Part shown: piece after piece, positions 7,943 through 15,170 of the stretch
Numbering within the stretch: position 1 is the stretch's first letter
Layout of the letters: each line of letters begins with the position of its first letter
IMG/VR virus record: IMGVR_UViG_3300030106_006588
Span: 26,432-69,128 of that record
From: a virus
Strand: one strand, 5' to 3'
DNA length: 42,697 bases
The notes under the pieces: generated by a model
Seen by the model: only the letters and a program-made list of their open reading frames with translations
Databases searched by the model: none
What the model was told of the DNA's origin: nothing
Position numbers and translations under genes: made by a program

Positions 7943-8169
7943 CAGTTCTTACCATAAAGTTCTTGTATATCTACTATATCCATTTGACCAACCAACTTTT
8001 TTTCTTTTAATGATTTGTATAATTGTTTCATTGTGGATATATCACGTAAACAGAATGATTTATTTATGTTTTCTTTGTTGTTAGTCTTTACAAATTCAAC
8101 ATCACCATTCTTTTTAAGTACCAGAATTTTTGACCGTTTCGGGTCACACAATACGTAACCAAATTTCAT
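7942..8169 (-). CDS. hypothetical protein upstream of DNA polymerase, 75 aa
   Basis: A short basic protein with a beta-rich N-terminus (KFGYVLCDPKRSKILVLKKNGDVEFV) and a helical C-terminus (TMKQLYKSLKEKKLVG). The TGA-ATG overlap with the polymerase start couples translation, which suggests a replication-related accessory. No family recognised. Confidence 0.7.
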   Translation of the reverse strand: MKFGYVLCDPKRSKILVLKKNGDVEFVKTNNKENINKSFCLRDISTMKQLYKSLKEKKLVGQMDIVDIQELYGKN

Positions 8170-8171
8170 TT

Positions 8172-8459
8172 TTAATAATCCTTTATTGATTTTTCATCCA
8201 TACTTGCTTTTAATAAGAACATATCTAAAGCAATATGCAAAAGATAAGGAGCCATAAGGTATGCCTTTTTAGGTAATCCACCAAAGAGCCCAGCTAGTTT
8301 ATCTTTTAAATCTGTCCTATGCAATTCTTCAAATTCTATTGCAAGCATTGCAGCAACACTTTCAAAAAATTCCATTGGTTCCTGATCAGGATGTTTTGCG
8401 TTTTCCACAATCTCCCATAATTCAGGATCTTGTTGAATCATTTTTATTAATTCTTCCAT
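8172..8459 (-). CDS. hypothetical helical protein, 95 aa
   Basis: An acidic, helical protein (ELIKMIQQDPELWEIVENA...PMEFFESVAAMLAIEFEELH) with a hydrophobic C-terminal stretch (KKAYLMAPYLLHIALDMFLLKA) that could lie on a membrane or form a helical bundle. It is first in the polymerase operon. Its start codon is one base from the start of the divergent plus-strand gene, and no Shine-Dalgarno is visible, so the message is leaderless or the true start differs. Confidence 0.65.
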   Translation of the reverse strand: MEELIKMIQQDPELWEIVENAKHPDQEPMEFFESVAAMLAIEFEELHRTDLKDKLAGLFGGLPKKAYLMAPYLLHIALDMFLLKASMDEKSIKDY

Positions 8460-8460
8460 A

Positions 8461-9030
8461 ATGAAAAATTATCGTCGTCGCAAGTTTACTACCTATAAGT
8501 TTTTTGTCGAGGGGCAAATTTGTAAAATCTTCTTTCAACCACAAAAGGAATTTGAAAAAGGGTTTTGGATTTGGAATGTAGGATTTGCTGTTGGTAAATC
8601 AAACAGACAGCTAAATGACTGGTATTGGAAGAGAAAAAATAAAAGATCTAGATCATTACACAGACAAATTACAGGCAAATCAGGAATAAAAACATATTTA
8701 AGATGTTTTCAAGGAGTTTTAAAATTACGTTGGATATTACACCCTGGAGATGTTCTTTATTGTGATTGCACTTCTTTAAAACCTAAAGCTCAATTTACTG
8801 CAGGTATTCGATGGCATAAAAATCATCCTGATTGGACTATTGATTATGATAAAAAAATATTTTTTTGGCATAGGCCACCATACTCTAATGATCCTATTTG
8901 GAACGACCATATAATTATTCCAAAAACACCAACTAATCCTCTACAGAACATGGTGAACAATCGATATTTTGATTGTTTTTCTGCTCTTCCAAAAGATCTA
9001 CATACGGCCAGATCCAAGCATCAAAATTAA
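8461..9030 (+). CDS. hypothetical basic/aromatic protein, 189 aa
   Basis: A Trp-rich protein with WIWNVGFAVG, WYWKRKNKRS, LHPGDVLYCDC, WHKNHPDWTIDYDKKIFFWH and a C-terminal PIWNDHIIIP. The HPGDVLYCDC segment resembles a beta-turn in a small beta-domain, but I recognise no family. The reading frame overlaps the C-terminal coding part of the minus-strand gene at 8933-9265 by 98 nt, tail to tail. The regular aromatic spacing supports a real gene. It is possibly leaderless, because no Shine-Dalgarno precedes the ATG. Confidence 0.55.
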   Translation: MKNYRRRKFTTYKFFVEGQICKIFFQPQKEFEKGFWIWNVGFAVGKSNRQLNDWYWKRKNKRSRSLHRQITGKSGIKTYLRCFQGVLKLRWILHPGDVLYCDCTSLKPKAQFTAGIRWHKNHPDWTIDYDKKIFFWHRPPYSNDPIWNDHIIIPKTPTNPLQNMVNNRYFDCFSALPKDLHTARSKHQN

Positions 9031-9265
9031 TTTTTATATCTTCTTCTTTTGACCAAAGACATAAGCTACTTATTGCTGTCTTTACAAAGTTTTTAGCTCC
9101 ATCATCTCCTTTTACTGCATCATCTAAAACAGCATGTAATGTATTTCTTAACCACTGACGATAATCTGCTCTAGGATCCATCCCAGCTGTTTTATTGGAT
9201 ATCAATAATGATTTTTCGAAGTCCTCCTTTGTCATCTCTGCATTCGTAGATGTTGTACTCTCCAT
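8933..9265 (-). CDS. hypothetical helical protein, 110 aa
   Basis: A helical protein with DFEKSLLISNKTAGMDPRAD, then RQWLRNTLHAVLDDAVKGDDG and a final WIWPYVDLLEEQ. The ATG at 9265 has GGA about 10 nt upstream. A start at 9235 would shorten the overlap with the preceding gene. It overlaps the end of the 76-aa gene by 74 nt in another frame, a larger overlap than elsewhere in the genome, so one of the two starts may be wrong. No family recognised. Confidence 0.6.
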   Translation of the reverse strand: MESTTSTNAEMTKEDFEKSLLISNKTAGMDPRADYRQWLRNTLHAVLDDAVKGDDGAKNFVKTAISSLCLWSKEEDIKINFDAWIWPYVDLLEEQKNNQNIDCSPCSVED

Positions 9266-9422
9266 CACCAAGTTCCGTATTTATAGCTGTATACAAATTA
9301 TAACTAGGAAGATTTATTTCACCATCATTGTTTACTTTTATATGTGAAACGTCAACAACAGAAATTACCCCAGAATCTACAGAGACTTTTCCTATACATT
9401 TTGGTTTGTAAATAGTAGTCAC
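9192..9422 (-). CDS. hypothetical beta-rich protein, 76 aa, GTG start
   Basis: A beta-rich protein (CIGKVSVDSGVISVVDVSHIKV...YNLYTAINTEL) beginning GTG ACT ACT (MTT), an N-terminus repeated in many genes of this phage. It is the most upstream gene of the minus-strand arm, so its promoter must lie within the structured region at 9423-9736, on the opposite strand. No family recognised. Confidence 0.6.
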   Translation of the reverse strand: MTTIYKPKCIGKVSVDSGVISVVDVSHIKVNNDGEINLPSYNLYTAINTELGDGEYNIYECRDDKGGLRKIIIDIQ

Positions 9423-9428
9423 TAGAGG

Positions 9429-9456
9429 TGGATAATATTTATATCGGTATTATTAT
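9429..9456 (+). promoter_or_regulatory. predicted sigma-70-type promoter of the structured RNA
   Basis: TGGATA (9429-9434) and TATTAT (9451-9456) are separated by 16 bp, a -35/-10 arrangement. Initiation would fall at about 9462, exactly the first base of the first predicted hairpin. The -35 match is moderate. Confidence 0.45.
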
Positions 9457-9461
9457 AGGAC

Positions 9462-9736
9462 AGGGGCGAAGAAGAACAGTGTCAGCCCTTGAGGAGAGTG
9501 TAATTTTTACTGTTTCTTACACTCAGTAAACGATCGCATTGCCAGAGAGACAGGGGTGATGCGACTCCTCTTTATTACATATTGTTAATTAGAGTTTTAC
9601 TTTTAAACTTTTCTTGCCAATATGTATTTATTCACAGCTACCTCCTAGTATTTGTGATACTGAGTTTTGTTGCATGGACTCAGGATTCTTTTAAGTTTCC
9701 CCTTTCTGCCTGAACACCAGAGAGGGGATTCTTTTT
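9462..9736 (+). ncRNA. candidate structured non-coding RNA upstream of psbA
   Basis: No ORF fills this stretch, but it is nearly contiguous helix on the plus strand. P0 is 9462-9467/9485-9490. P1 GAGGAG/CTCCTC (9491-9496/9565-9570) closes a three-way junction. P2 is 9497-9503/9517-9523. P3 TCGCATTGCC/GGTGATGCGA (9534-9543/9555-9564) has two G-U pairs. P4 TACATATTG/CAATATGTA (9576-9584/9618-9626) follows, then AGTAT/ATACT (9647-9651/9657-9661) or the overlapping CTGAGTTT/GGACTCAG (9660-9667/9676-9683). A terminator closes the transcript. The G-U pairs would be A-C mismatches on the other strand, so plus is the likely sense. It resembles no RNA family I can name. Alternatives are a long leader of the DUF4278 gene or unrelated regulatory DNA. 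Confidence 0.5.
9699..9736 (+). terminator. intrinsic terminator ending the structured RNA
   Basis: CCCCTTTCTG (9699-9708) pairs with CAGAGAGGGG (9718-9727), 10 bp with one G-U pair and a 9-nt loop, followed by ATTCTTTTT. No gene ends just upstream on this strand, so it must terminate an RNA that starts between 9423 and 9699. Confidence 0.8.
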
Positions 9737-9842
9737 GATATATAAGATATCTTAATGTTTTCTTAATATTTACTGTATCGTTACAAACGGTAGCGGTTGA
9801 TACAAAAATGCTATATTAAGTACTGTCTACAGGGTGCAACCT

Positions 9843-9995
9843 ATGAAAAAACTAATTTATCGTGGTATTGCTTATCAGAAAAAGGATCAAAGTGACTCAA
9901 AACTAGTCCTTGTACCTGGAAGAAATACACATGTCTATCGTGGTTCTGTTTATCACTACGAAACTAAAAACAAAGACCAAAAGTCATCTGTGTAA
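9843..9995 (+). CDS. DUF4278-like small protein, 50 aa
   Basis: MKKLIYRGIAYQ at the N-terminus and a second YRG (HVYRGSVYHY) about 25 residues later match DUF4278 (Pfam PF14105), a short domain found mainly in cyanobacteria and their phages. Its function is unknown; the paired YRG-x-x-Y strands suggest a small beta-sheet. The ATG follows AGGGTGCAACCT, a moderate ribosome binding site. It has its own terminator 24 nt after the stop, so it is a monocistronic gene between the RNA candidate and psbA. Confidence 0.75.
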   Translation: MKKLIYRGIAYQKKDQSDSKLVLVPGRNTHVYRGSVYHYETKNKDQKSSV

Positions 9996-10018
9996 TCGTT
10001 GATTGACACTGTAAAACT

Positions 10019-10040
10019 GAGGGGTTAGCCCCTCTTTTTT
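10019..10040 (+). terminator. intrinsic terminator after the DUF4278 gene
   Basis: GAGGGG (10019-10024), TTAG loop, CCCCTC (10029-10034), then TTTTTT. This is a classic GC stem with a T-run and separates the DUF4278 gene from psbA. Confidence 0.9.
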
Positions 10041-10126
10041 ATGTCACGAGTTCAAGACATCTGTATTGTATAGTTATGTTAAGTCATCTCGGATGGCTTT
10101 TTTTATATTCATTACAACGGACTATT

Positions 10127-11218
10127 ATGGCGACATCAGTTCTACAGCGTCGGAGACAATCCGAGTTGCTAGGCGGTTGGCAGTCCCTCTGTGAGTGGGT
10201 TACATCAACAGATAACAGACTATACGTTGGTTGGTTTGGTGTGTTAATGATCCCTTGCTTACTTACAGCAGCGACATGCTTCATAATTGCGTTCATAGCA
10301 GCTCCTCCTGTAGACATAGACGGTATACGTGAACCAGTAGCAGGTTCTTTCTTATATGGAAACAACATCATCTCAGGAGCAGTCGTTCCAAGCTCAAACG
10401 CAATCGGACTCCACTTCTACCCAATATGGGAAGCCCTCACAGTTGACGAGTGGCTATACAACGGAGGACCATATCAATTGGTCATCTTTCACTTCCTCAT
10501 CGGTATCTCAGCTTACATGGGACGACAGTGGGAACTTAGTTACAGATTAGGCATGCGTCCTTGGATCTGTGTTGCATACTCTGCACCAGTTTCAGCAGCT
10601 TTCGCAGTATTCCTAGTTTATCCATTTGGACAGGGATCTTTCTCTGACGGAATGCCTTTAGGTATTTCTGGTACATTCAACTTTATGTTTGTATTCCAAG
10701 CAGAACACAACATTCTTATGCACCCACTTCACATGGCTGGTGTTGCAGGTATGTTCGGTGGAGCATTATTCTCTGCTATGCATGGATCATTGGTAACATC
10801 ATCTCTTATTAGAGAAACAACTGGTCTTGAGTCACAAAACTATGGCTACAAGTTCGGTCAAGAAGAAGAAACATACAACATCGTTGCAGCTCATGGCTAC
10901 TTCGGTCGTTTGATCTTCCAGTATGCAAGTTTCAATAACAGCAGAAGTCTTCACTTCTTCCTAGCAGTATTCCCAGTAGTTTGTATTTGGCTAACTTCAA
11001 TGGGTATCTGCACAATGGCATTTAACTTAAACGGTTTCAACTTCAACCAGTCAATTGTTGACACTAACGGTAAGATCGTTCCTACATGGGCTGACGTTCT
11101 TAACAGAGCTAACTTAGGCTTTGAAGTAATGCATGAAAGAAATGCTCACAACTTCCCATTAGATCTAGCTTGTGCTGAATCTACTCAAGTTGCTCTATCA
11201 GCTCCAGCTATAGGTTGA
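10127..11218 (+). CDS. psbA: photosystem II D1 protein
   Basis: The 363-residue protein is a complete D1 reaction-centre subunit that keeps host photosynthesis running during infection by replacing photodamaged D1. It has five membrane spans. Intact ligand motifs include [13 protein letters not shown] (Tyr-Z and Asp170 region), [11 protein letters not shown] (Glu189, His190), the HMAG/His198 chlorophyll ligand region, and [14 protein letters not shown] (His332, Glu333, His337, Asp342, Ala344). The DLA before CAEST is the CtpA processing site. The residue equivalent to position 130 is Gln, as in the standard-light D1 form. The ATG at 10127 is chosen because the 17 residues upstream are not D1. 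The GC content looks higher than the surrounding genes. A terminator follows. Confidence 0.99.
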   Translation: MATSVLQRRRQSELLGGWQSLCEWVTSTDNRLYVGWFGVLMIPCLLTAATCFIIAFIAAPPVDIDGIREPVAGSFLYGNNIISGAVVPSSNAIGLHFYPIWEALTVDEWLYNGGPYQLVIFHFLIGISAYMGRQWELSYRLGMRPWICVAYSAPVSAAFAVFLVYPFGQGSFSDGMPLGISGTFNFMFVFQAEHNILMHPLHMAGVAGMFGGALFSAMHGSLVTSSLIRETTGLESQNYGYKFGQEEETYNIVAAHGYFGRLIFQYASFNNSRSLHFFLAVFPVVCIWLTSMGICTMAFNLNGFNFNQSIVDTNGKIVPTWADVLNRANLGFEVMHERNAHNFPLDLACAESTQVALSAPAIG

Positions 11219-11298
11219 CTTTAAAGGTTTACTACCGCTAGTGTAAGTAAGTGCATGGTTCATCGAAACATGTATGTGTGCAAAGTAAAGTGATTTTC

Positions 11299-11330
11299 GA
11301 CCTAGAGGTGGTGCTCTAGGTCTTTTTTTT
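11299..11330 (+). terminator. intrinsic terminator of psbA
   Basis: GACCTAGAG (11299-11307), GTGGTG loop, CTCTAGGTC (11314-11322), then eight Ts. A perfect 9-bp stem. The 80-nt untranslated tail between the psbA stop and the stem has no other feature. Confidence 0.95.
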
Positions 11331-11374
11331 ATGTGAATACTACTAGTAGAATTAAAAAAACATTAGTAATAACA

Positions 11375-11581
11375 ATGCCAGGCATCACAAGTCAGTCTTA
11401 CGAAGACAATCTACGTAAAATGAATGGACAGACATTTAGCAATCCACCAATAGGAAGTTTATCTATGCGTAGTCCTGGTGATCAACAATTAGCTCAAAGA
11501 CAGGTAGAAAATGCAAAAACAAGTGTTGGTCAAAGAGCTGCACAATTTCTTACAATGATGAAGGGACAAGGAATGGGATGA
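11375..11581 (+). CDS. hypothetical protein, 68 aa
   Basis: MPGITSQSYEDNLRKMNG is followed by a Q/S/A-rich helical tail (QLAQRQVENAKTSVGQRAAQ) and FLTMMKGQGMG. The ATG at 11375 is preferred over an in-frame GTG at 11333, which lies right against the psbA terminator. Its stop overlaps the next start by 4 nt (GATGA). The composition resembles small cyanophage virion-associated proteins. No family recognised. Confidence 0.65.
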   Translation: MPGITSQSYEDNLRKMNGQTFSNPPIGSLSMRSPGDQQLAQRQVENAKTSVGQRAAQFLTMMKGQGMG

Positions 11582-11952
11582 AATTTTTACAAGATTTTAA
11601 AAATAAAAACCTTGGAGGAGGGATGTTAGCTCATCATGTAAATCCTAACGCTCCAGCTGGAGACATACCTTTTACTGAACCATCATTAGAAGATTTAGTA
11701 GAGATGGTAAAACAAGGTAAACTTGGAAAAGAAGTATTAGGTGATGATGCAGATATTATGCTTCAATATGGGACTCCATCTCAAAGACGTAAACAGTTTG
11801 AAAGTACAGGTTCTTTAGAGATACCTGTAATACCTTTTCCACAGGAGCCGGAATTAAAAAGGAAGAGTTCTCCAAACAAAAGAGATGACGAACCAAATGA
11901 AGATGATTTAGCTTTTCTTCAATCTTTTATGAAAAATAAAAATTTATCTTAA
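11578..11952 (+). CDS. hypothetical protein, 124 aa
   Basis: The protein has a short basic N-terminus, a Pro/Ala segment (HHVNPNAPAGDIPFTEPSLED), a central helical region and a charged, disordered C-terminus (KRKSSPNKRDDEPNEDDLAFLQSFMKNK). It is coupled by overlap to the preceding 68-aa gene. Its stop overlaps the stop of the convergent metalloprotease gene by 4 nt. No family recognised. Confidence 0.65.
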   Translation: MKFLQDFKNKNLGGGMLAHHVNPNAPAGDIPFTEPSLEDLVEMVKQGKLGKEVLGDDADIMLQYGTPSQRRKQFESTGSLEIPVIPFPQEPELKRKSSPNKRDDEPNEDDLAFLQSFMKNKNLS

Positions 11953-12902
11953 TTTTGTCTAAATCTACCTAAACCTTTTGATTTACTGTAAGCTTTAGCT
12001 CGTTCAATAAGATTTTCTTTTGCATCTATAAAGTTTGTATCTTTTTGTAGTTGTCTAACAGCTGGATTATACTTACCTTCGCTACCTTGTGCTTGTTCAT
12101 ATTTTGCTGTATTAAAACCTTTTATAAAATCTCTAATGTATGATGCTGGATAAGCTTCAAGATCGGCCTGTTCACTAAAATAACCTTTATAACCTAGATC
12201 TCTATAATCAGCTAGTGCTCCACTTTGAGCATCTATTTCTCTTTGAAATCGATTCATTGCTCCTTTACTTGCATCAGTAAATTGCTCAGCTACTGATAAC
12301 TCATCAAAGTTATTGGGCATAGGAGATCGAGATCTTCTATCAAAATCAGTTTTACCAGCAGTCAAGAAATCGGCCAGACCACCTGCCATTCGTTGAAAAC
12401 CTGTGGGAGTTTTTTTACCAGTATATGGATTCGTTGTTAAGCTAGGGTCATATGCATGATAAGCTTCATGAGCTAATGTAAATAAACCAGGTTTTCCTTT
12501 TACTAAACCAACTTCGTTCTTTTCTCTGACTTCATTAGGATTTAAATAAACATATTTTCGAAATGGATCATTAGTTCCTCCTATAAAAGCTTGACTTTTA
12601 AATAAACCTTGAAGTCCACTTTTTTGATTAAACTCAGCCTTTTCTTTTCCCATCGTAGCTGATAATGGTAAGACTACTAGAGGTTTTCCATATTGCTCTT
12701 TATATTTATTTAACAAGGCTCTACCTTTTTCGTTTGGAACAAATTTTTTAGAACTAAAAGGAGTAAATGGATTAATACGATCTAAAAATGATCTATCTTC
12801 AAAAGTACCAGCAGACAATTTTTTATAAAATTTATCTGGGTATTTATTAGCTAATTCATTAAGAGTTAAATTTTTTAACTCTTCTTTAGTTGGTGCCATC
12901 AT
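11949..12902 (-). CDS. HExxH zinc metalloprotease-like protein
   Basis: The 317-residue protein carries FTLAHEAYHAYDP with H145, E146 and H149, the zincin HExxH motif. Acidic segments downstream (AQSGALADY about 225-232, SEQADLEAYPASY about 243-255) could supply the third zinc ligand. Before the motif the protein is basic and lacks a signal peptide. It may cleave a phage structural protein during maturation or a host protein; both are inference. It shares GLADFLTAGKTDFDRR (residues 175-190) with the virion-region protein at 38663-39517 (12 of 16 identical). It is the only minus-strand gene between 9423 and 15952. M1 and M2 are equivalent starts. Confidence 0.6.
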   Translation of the reverse strand: MMAPTKEELKNLTLNELANKYPDKFYKKLSAGTFEDRSFLDRINPFTPFSSKKFVPNEKGRALLNKYKEQYGKPLVVLPLSATMGKEKAEFNQKSGLQGLFKSQAFIGGTNDPFRKYVYLNPNEVREKNEVGLVKGKPGLFTLAHEAYHAYDPSLTTNPYTGKKTPTGFQRMAGGLADFLTAGKTDFDRRSRSPMPNNFDELSVAEQFTDASKGAMNRFQREIDAQSGALADYRDLGYKGYFSEQADLEAYPASYIRDFIKGFNTAKYEQAQGSEGKYNPAVRQLQKDTNFIDAKENLIERAKAYSKSKGLGRFRQN

Positions 12903-12929
12903 TTAATTATATCTCGTATACTAGTAAGT

Positions 12930-13211
12930 ATGAGATTTGCTGGTGCCCAAGGCTATTATCCTAGTTTTCCTGTTAAATATTCGAATATGTATAATGATTA
13001 TTCGATGGTAACAGCTGGACTATCTGACCCTTTTTTACCCCAAAAGAAAGAAAAATCCGATAAATGTAAATTTGTTGTTTCATATATAGGAAAAAATATA
13101 CCAAAATTTGAAATGAACAATCCTCATTATATGAGAGAGGTTTCAAGATCTTATTCTGATAGTATTCCCCCTGTTATTCTTAATAAAGAGCCAATACAGA
13201 ATAGATTTTAA
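12930..13211 (+). CDS. hypothetical protein, 93 aa
   Basis: An aromatic-rich N-terminus (GAQGYYPSFPVKYSNMYNDY) and a basic middle with one Cys. The last base of its stop codon is the first base of the next ATG (TAATG), so it is coupled to the DUF5872-like gene. No family recognised. Confidence 0.6.
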   Translation: MRFAGAQGYYPSFPVKYSNMYNDYSMVTAGLSDPFLPQKKEKSDKCKFVVSYIGKNIPKFEMNNPHYMREVSRSYSDSIPPVILNKEPIQNRF

Positions 13212-13462
13212 TGGCACAAGACGATTCAAAATACACTAAACCCGGCCTGAGAAAAAGAATATTTAATCAGGTTAAAGCAGGATCAAAAGGCGGTAAGCCA
13301 GGCCAGTGGTCAGCTAGAAAAGCACAATTAGTAGCACAAAAATATAAAGCAGCTGGAGGAGGTTATAAAGGAGGAAAGGGTAAGAAACAAAAGGATCTTA
13401 AGCGTTGGGGTAAAGAGAAATGGATGACCAGAAAAGAATATGAGAAAAAGAAGAAAGATTAG
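13211..13462 (+). CDS. DUF5872-like basic protein, 83 aa
   Basis: The sequence KYTKPGLRKRIFNQVKAGSK followed by GGKPGQWSARKAQLVAQKYK matches my memory of DUF5872 (Pfam PF19189), known from phages and large DNA viruses: GGKPGQWSARKAQL and the AGGGYKG run are its core. The protein is strongly basic and ends KKKKD. It is probably nucleic-acid-binding. It is first in a group of lysine-rich genes that ends at 15309. Confidence 0.7.
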   Translation: MAQDDSKYTKPGLRKRIFNQVKAGSKGGKPGQWSARKAQLVAQKYKAAGGGYKGGKGKKQKDLKRWGKEKWMTRKEYEKKKKD

Positions 13463-13471
13463 AATATAAGA

Positions 13472-13894
13472 ATGAAAACTAAAGTAGTAATCCTTCTCAA
13501 TAAAACTGCGTCAAAAGTTGGAAAATCTTGTCCGACTGCAACAAAAGATGTAGATGAGAATGTAAAAAATAGAAATTACACCATTAGAAAGTATGGTTAC
13601 GGTCCTTTAAATCCAGCTAATCCAGACCCAGGATTTTGGGAAAAAAAGGCAAAATTATGGAAAAGTGATCTTGATACGGTAAAGACAGCTTTATGTGCTA
13701 ACTGCTCTGCTTTTGACCAATCTGACAAAATAATTGATTGTATCATTGAAGGTATAAATGAGACAAAAGCAGCTGATCCTTATGATGTTCAGAAAAGAGC
13801 TGACTTAGGTTACTGTCAATTGTTTAAGTTTAAATGTGCCAGTGCTCGAACATGCGATGCTTGGCTATTTGGCGGACCTATTAAGGATTGTTAA
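13472..13894 (+). CDS. conserved cysteine-rich phage protein, 140 aa
   Basis: The C-terminal half carries CANCSAF (C-x2-C), then C in IDCIIEG, then LGYCQLFKFKCASARTCDAW and a final GGPIKDC, at least seven Cys. The YCQLFKFKCASARTCDAW core with GGPI is a pattern I recall from many marine phages, without a proven function. The Cys spacing could bind zinc or an Fe-S cluster, or form disulfides in the virion. The Cys pattern is what I see; the role is open. Confidence 0.7.
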   Translation: MKTKVVILLNKTASKVGKSCPTATKDVDENVKNRNYTIRKYGYGPLNPANPDPGFWEKKAKLWKSDLDTVKTALCANCSAFDQSDKIIDCIIEGINETKAADPYDVQKRADLGYCQLFKFKCASARTCDAWLFGGPIKDC

Positions 13895-13896
13895 TT

Positions 13897-14037
13897 ATGC
13901 ATCAAACTCCAAAAATAAAAAAAATTATTGGCGAATTGCATAAAGCATCAAGGACTCATAAAGGTCAAGCTGTAAGACTTGAAAAAATTTTAAAAGTCAT
14001 GGAAAACGTAGATAAAAGGAATAAGAAAGATGGCTGA
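13897..14037 (+). CDS. hypothetical basic protein, 46 aa
   Basis: MHQTPKIKKIIGELHKASRTHKGQAVRLEK... is a Lys/His-rich helix with several hydrophobic positions. Its TGA lies 8 nt inside the next gene. It fills the space between the Cys-rich gene and the next basic gene with no gap, which supports it. Confidence 0.6.
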   Translation: MHQTPKIKKIIGELHKASRTHKGQAVRLEKILKVMENVDKRNKKDG

Positions 14038-14242
14038 TAAAGCAATTAAAAAAGGTAGTAAAAGCACTGCAAGGTACTTACCGAAGGCTGCTTGGGCTGC
14101 TATGTCTAAAGCTGAAAGAAAAAAAACTGATGATAAAAAGAAACGTGAGAGTCGTAAGGGTAAACAGTTTGTAAAAAATACAAAAAAAGCTAGAAAAGCT
14201 AGGAAAATGGCAAGTAAAAGAGCTGCTAGGAGTATGAAATGA
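14030..14242 (+). CDS. lysine-rich histone-like protein, 70 aa
   Basis: Over a third of the 70 residues are Lys or Arg, in blocks (DDKKKRESRKGK, KNTKKARKARKM), with a short central PKAAWAAMSKAERKK segment. The composition resembles histone H1-type or DNA-condensing tails. AAGAAAG lies directly upstream of the ATG. It overlaps both neighbours by 4-8 nt. Confidence 0.65.
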   Translation: MADKAIKKGSKSTARYLPKAAWAAMSKAERKKTDDKKKRESRKGKQFVKNTKKARKARKMASKRAARSMK

Positions 14243-14874
14243 GTAAAAAAGAAAAATTTAAAAATTTTGCATCTTCTGCCTTAAATAAATTACCACCAAA
14301 TGCAAACTTATTTTTGCGTTATTATACTGGTTTGGGATCTAAAGGATTGGATTTAAGTGACGAATACTTATCTAATGTAAGAGAGTCTACTAAATCAGCT
14401 GATATGGGTAGCGGTAGATTTAACAGAGAATTTATTAACGAACAAGGAGATAGAGTAATGGGTCATGTTCCAAGTTTTCTTGATTTTCCTAGCGAATTAC
14501 CTAGATATGGAGCAGTAAATCCTTACGGATCAGGAAATAAACAGGTTATACAAACTTTAGGGAGATTTCAATCAACTCCAAAACCTGGTGGCGAGTTTGT
14601 AAATATACGAGATACATATGACATGGTAAATCCACAAGAAGACCCAGACTTAGTATCAGGCAAATTTCAACCTGTAAAAGGTTTACAGGAATTAGGGATG
14701 GCTTTAGGTGGATCTGTCACAGGTAATAAAGGTCGATACGGTTTTGAAGTATCACCTAAGACTCGTTTAGCTCGTGCTGCGATGTATCTGACACCTAAAA
14801 AGTTTAAACCTTTTGGTATTGATATAGATATTCCTATGACTGGAGATATAAAAAATAGAGAAAGATATAATTAA
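14239..14874 (+). CDS. hypothetical protein, 211 aa, possible virion protein
   Basis: N-terminal basic segment (KKEKFKNFASSALNKL) and a Gly/Asn/Pro-rich body (GAVNPYGSGNKQVIQTLGRF, MALGGSVTGNKGRYGFEVSPKTRLARAAMYL) ending FGIDIDIPMTGD. The alternation of turns and short strands suggests a virion or scaffold protein; no family recognised. Overlaps in ATGA fashion with both neighbours. Confidence 0.55.
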   Translation: MSKKEKFKNFASSALNKLPPNANLFLRYYTGLGSKGLDLSDEYLSNVRESTKSADMGSGRFNREFINEQGDRVMGHVPSFLDFPSELPRYGAVNPYGSGNKQVIQTLGRFQSTPKPGGEFVNIRDTYDMVNPQEDPDLVSGKFQPVKGLQELGMALGGSVTGNKGRYGFEVSPKTRLARAAMYLTPKKFKPFGIDIDIPMTGDIKNRERYN

Positions 14875-15170
14875 TGGCTGCTCGTATTCCTAGAAAAAAA
14901 GGTCAACCTGCTAAGAGTAACAAACATAGTGATCTTTATACAGATGAAGATCCGAAAGGAACAATAAAAGGTCTTGGATTTAAAGATAAAAGAACAGCTG
15001 CATTAAGTATTGCCAAGATAAAACGCAGTGGTAGAAGTCATAATCATAAGACACAGGCTGCCATAGCGATGGAACAAAGAGCAGAAGTTGCAGGAAAAGA
15101 TGGAGCTGCTAGTGTTTATAGAAAGTTTATTGAAGAACAAAAGAAAAAGACCAAGGAGAAAAATGCTTAG
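14874..15170 (+). CDS. conserved cyanophage basic protein, 98 aa
   Basis: The core HSDLYTDEDPKGTIKGLGFK followed by AKIKRSGRSHNHKTQAAIAM and a GKDGAASVYRKFI helix is a pattern I recall from marine phage genomes, function unknown. It is Lys/Arg-rich throughout and ends KKKTKEKNA. The repeated basic helix suggests nucleic-acid contact. The start overlaps the preceding stop (TAATG). Confidence 0.7.
   Translation: MAARIPRKKGQPAKSNKHSDLYTDEDPKGTIKGLGFKDKRTAALSIAKIKRSGRSHNHKTQAAIAMEQRAEVAGKDGAASVYRKFIEEQKKKTKEKNA

Noticed and set aside
9496-9530. H-type pseudoknot
   Set aside because: The geometry leaves no nucleotides for the last loop; alternative hairpins are more plausible.
10084-10371. Minus-strand ORF inside psbA
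   Set aside because: Antisense to the start of a certain gene, with no ribosome binding site or protein-like pattern. An antisense RNA cannot be excluded, but no promoter was seen.
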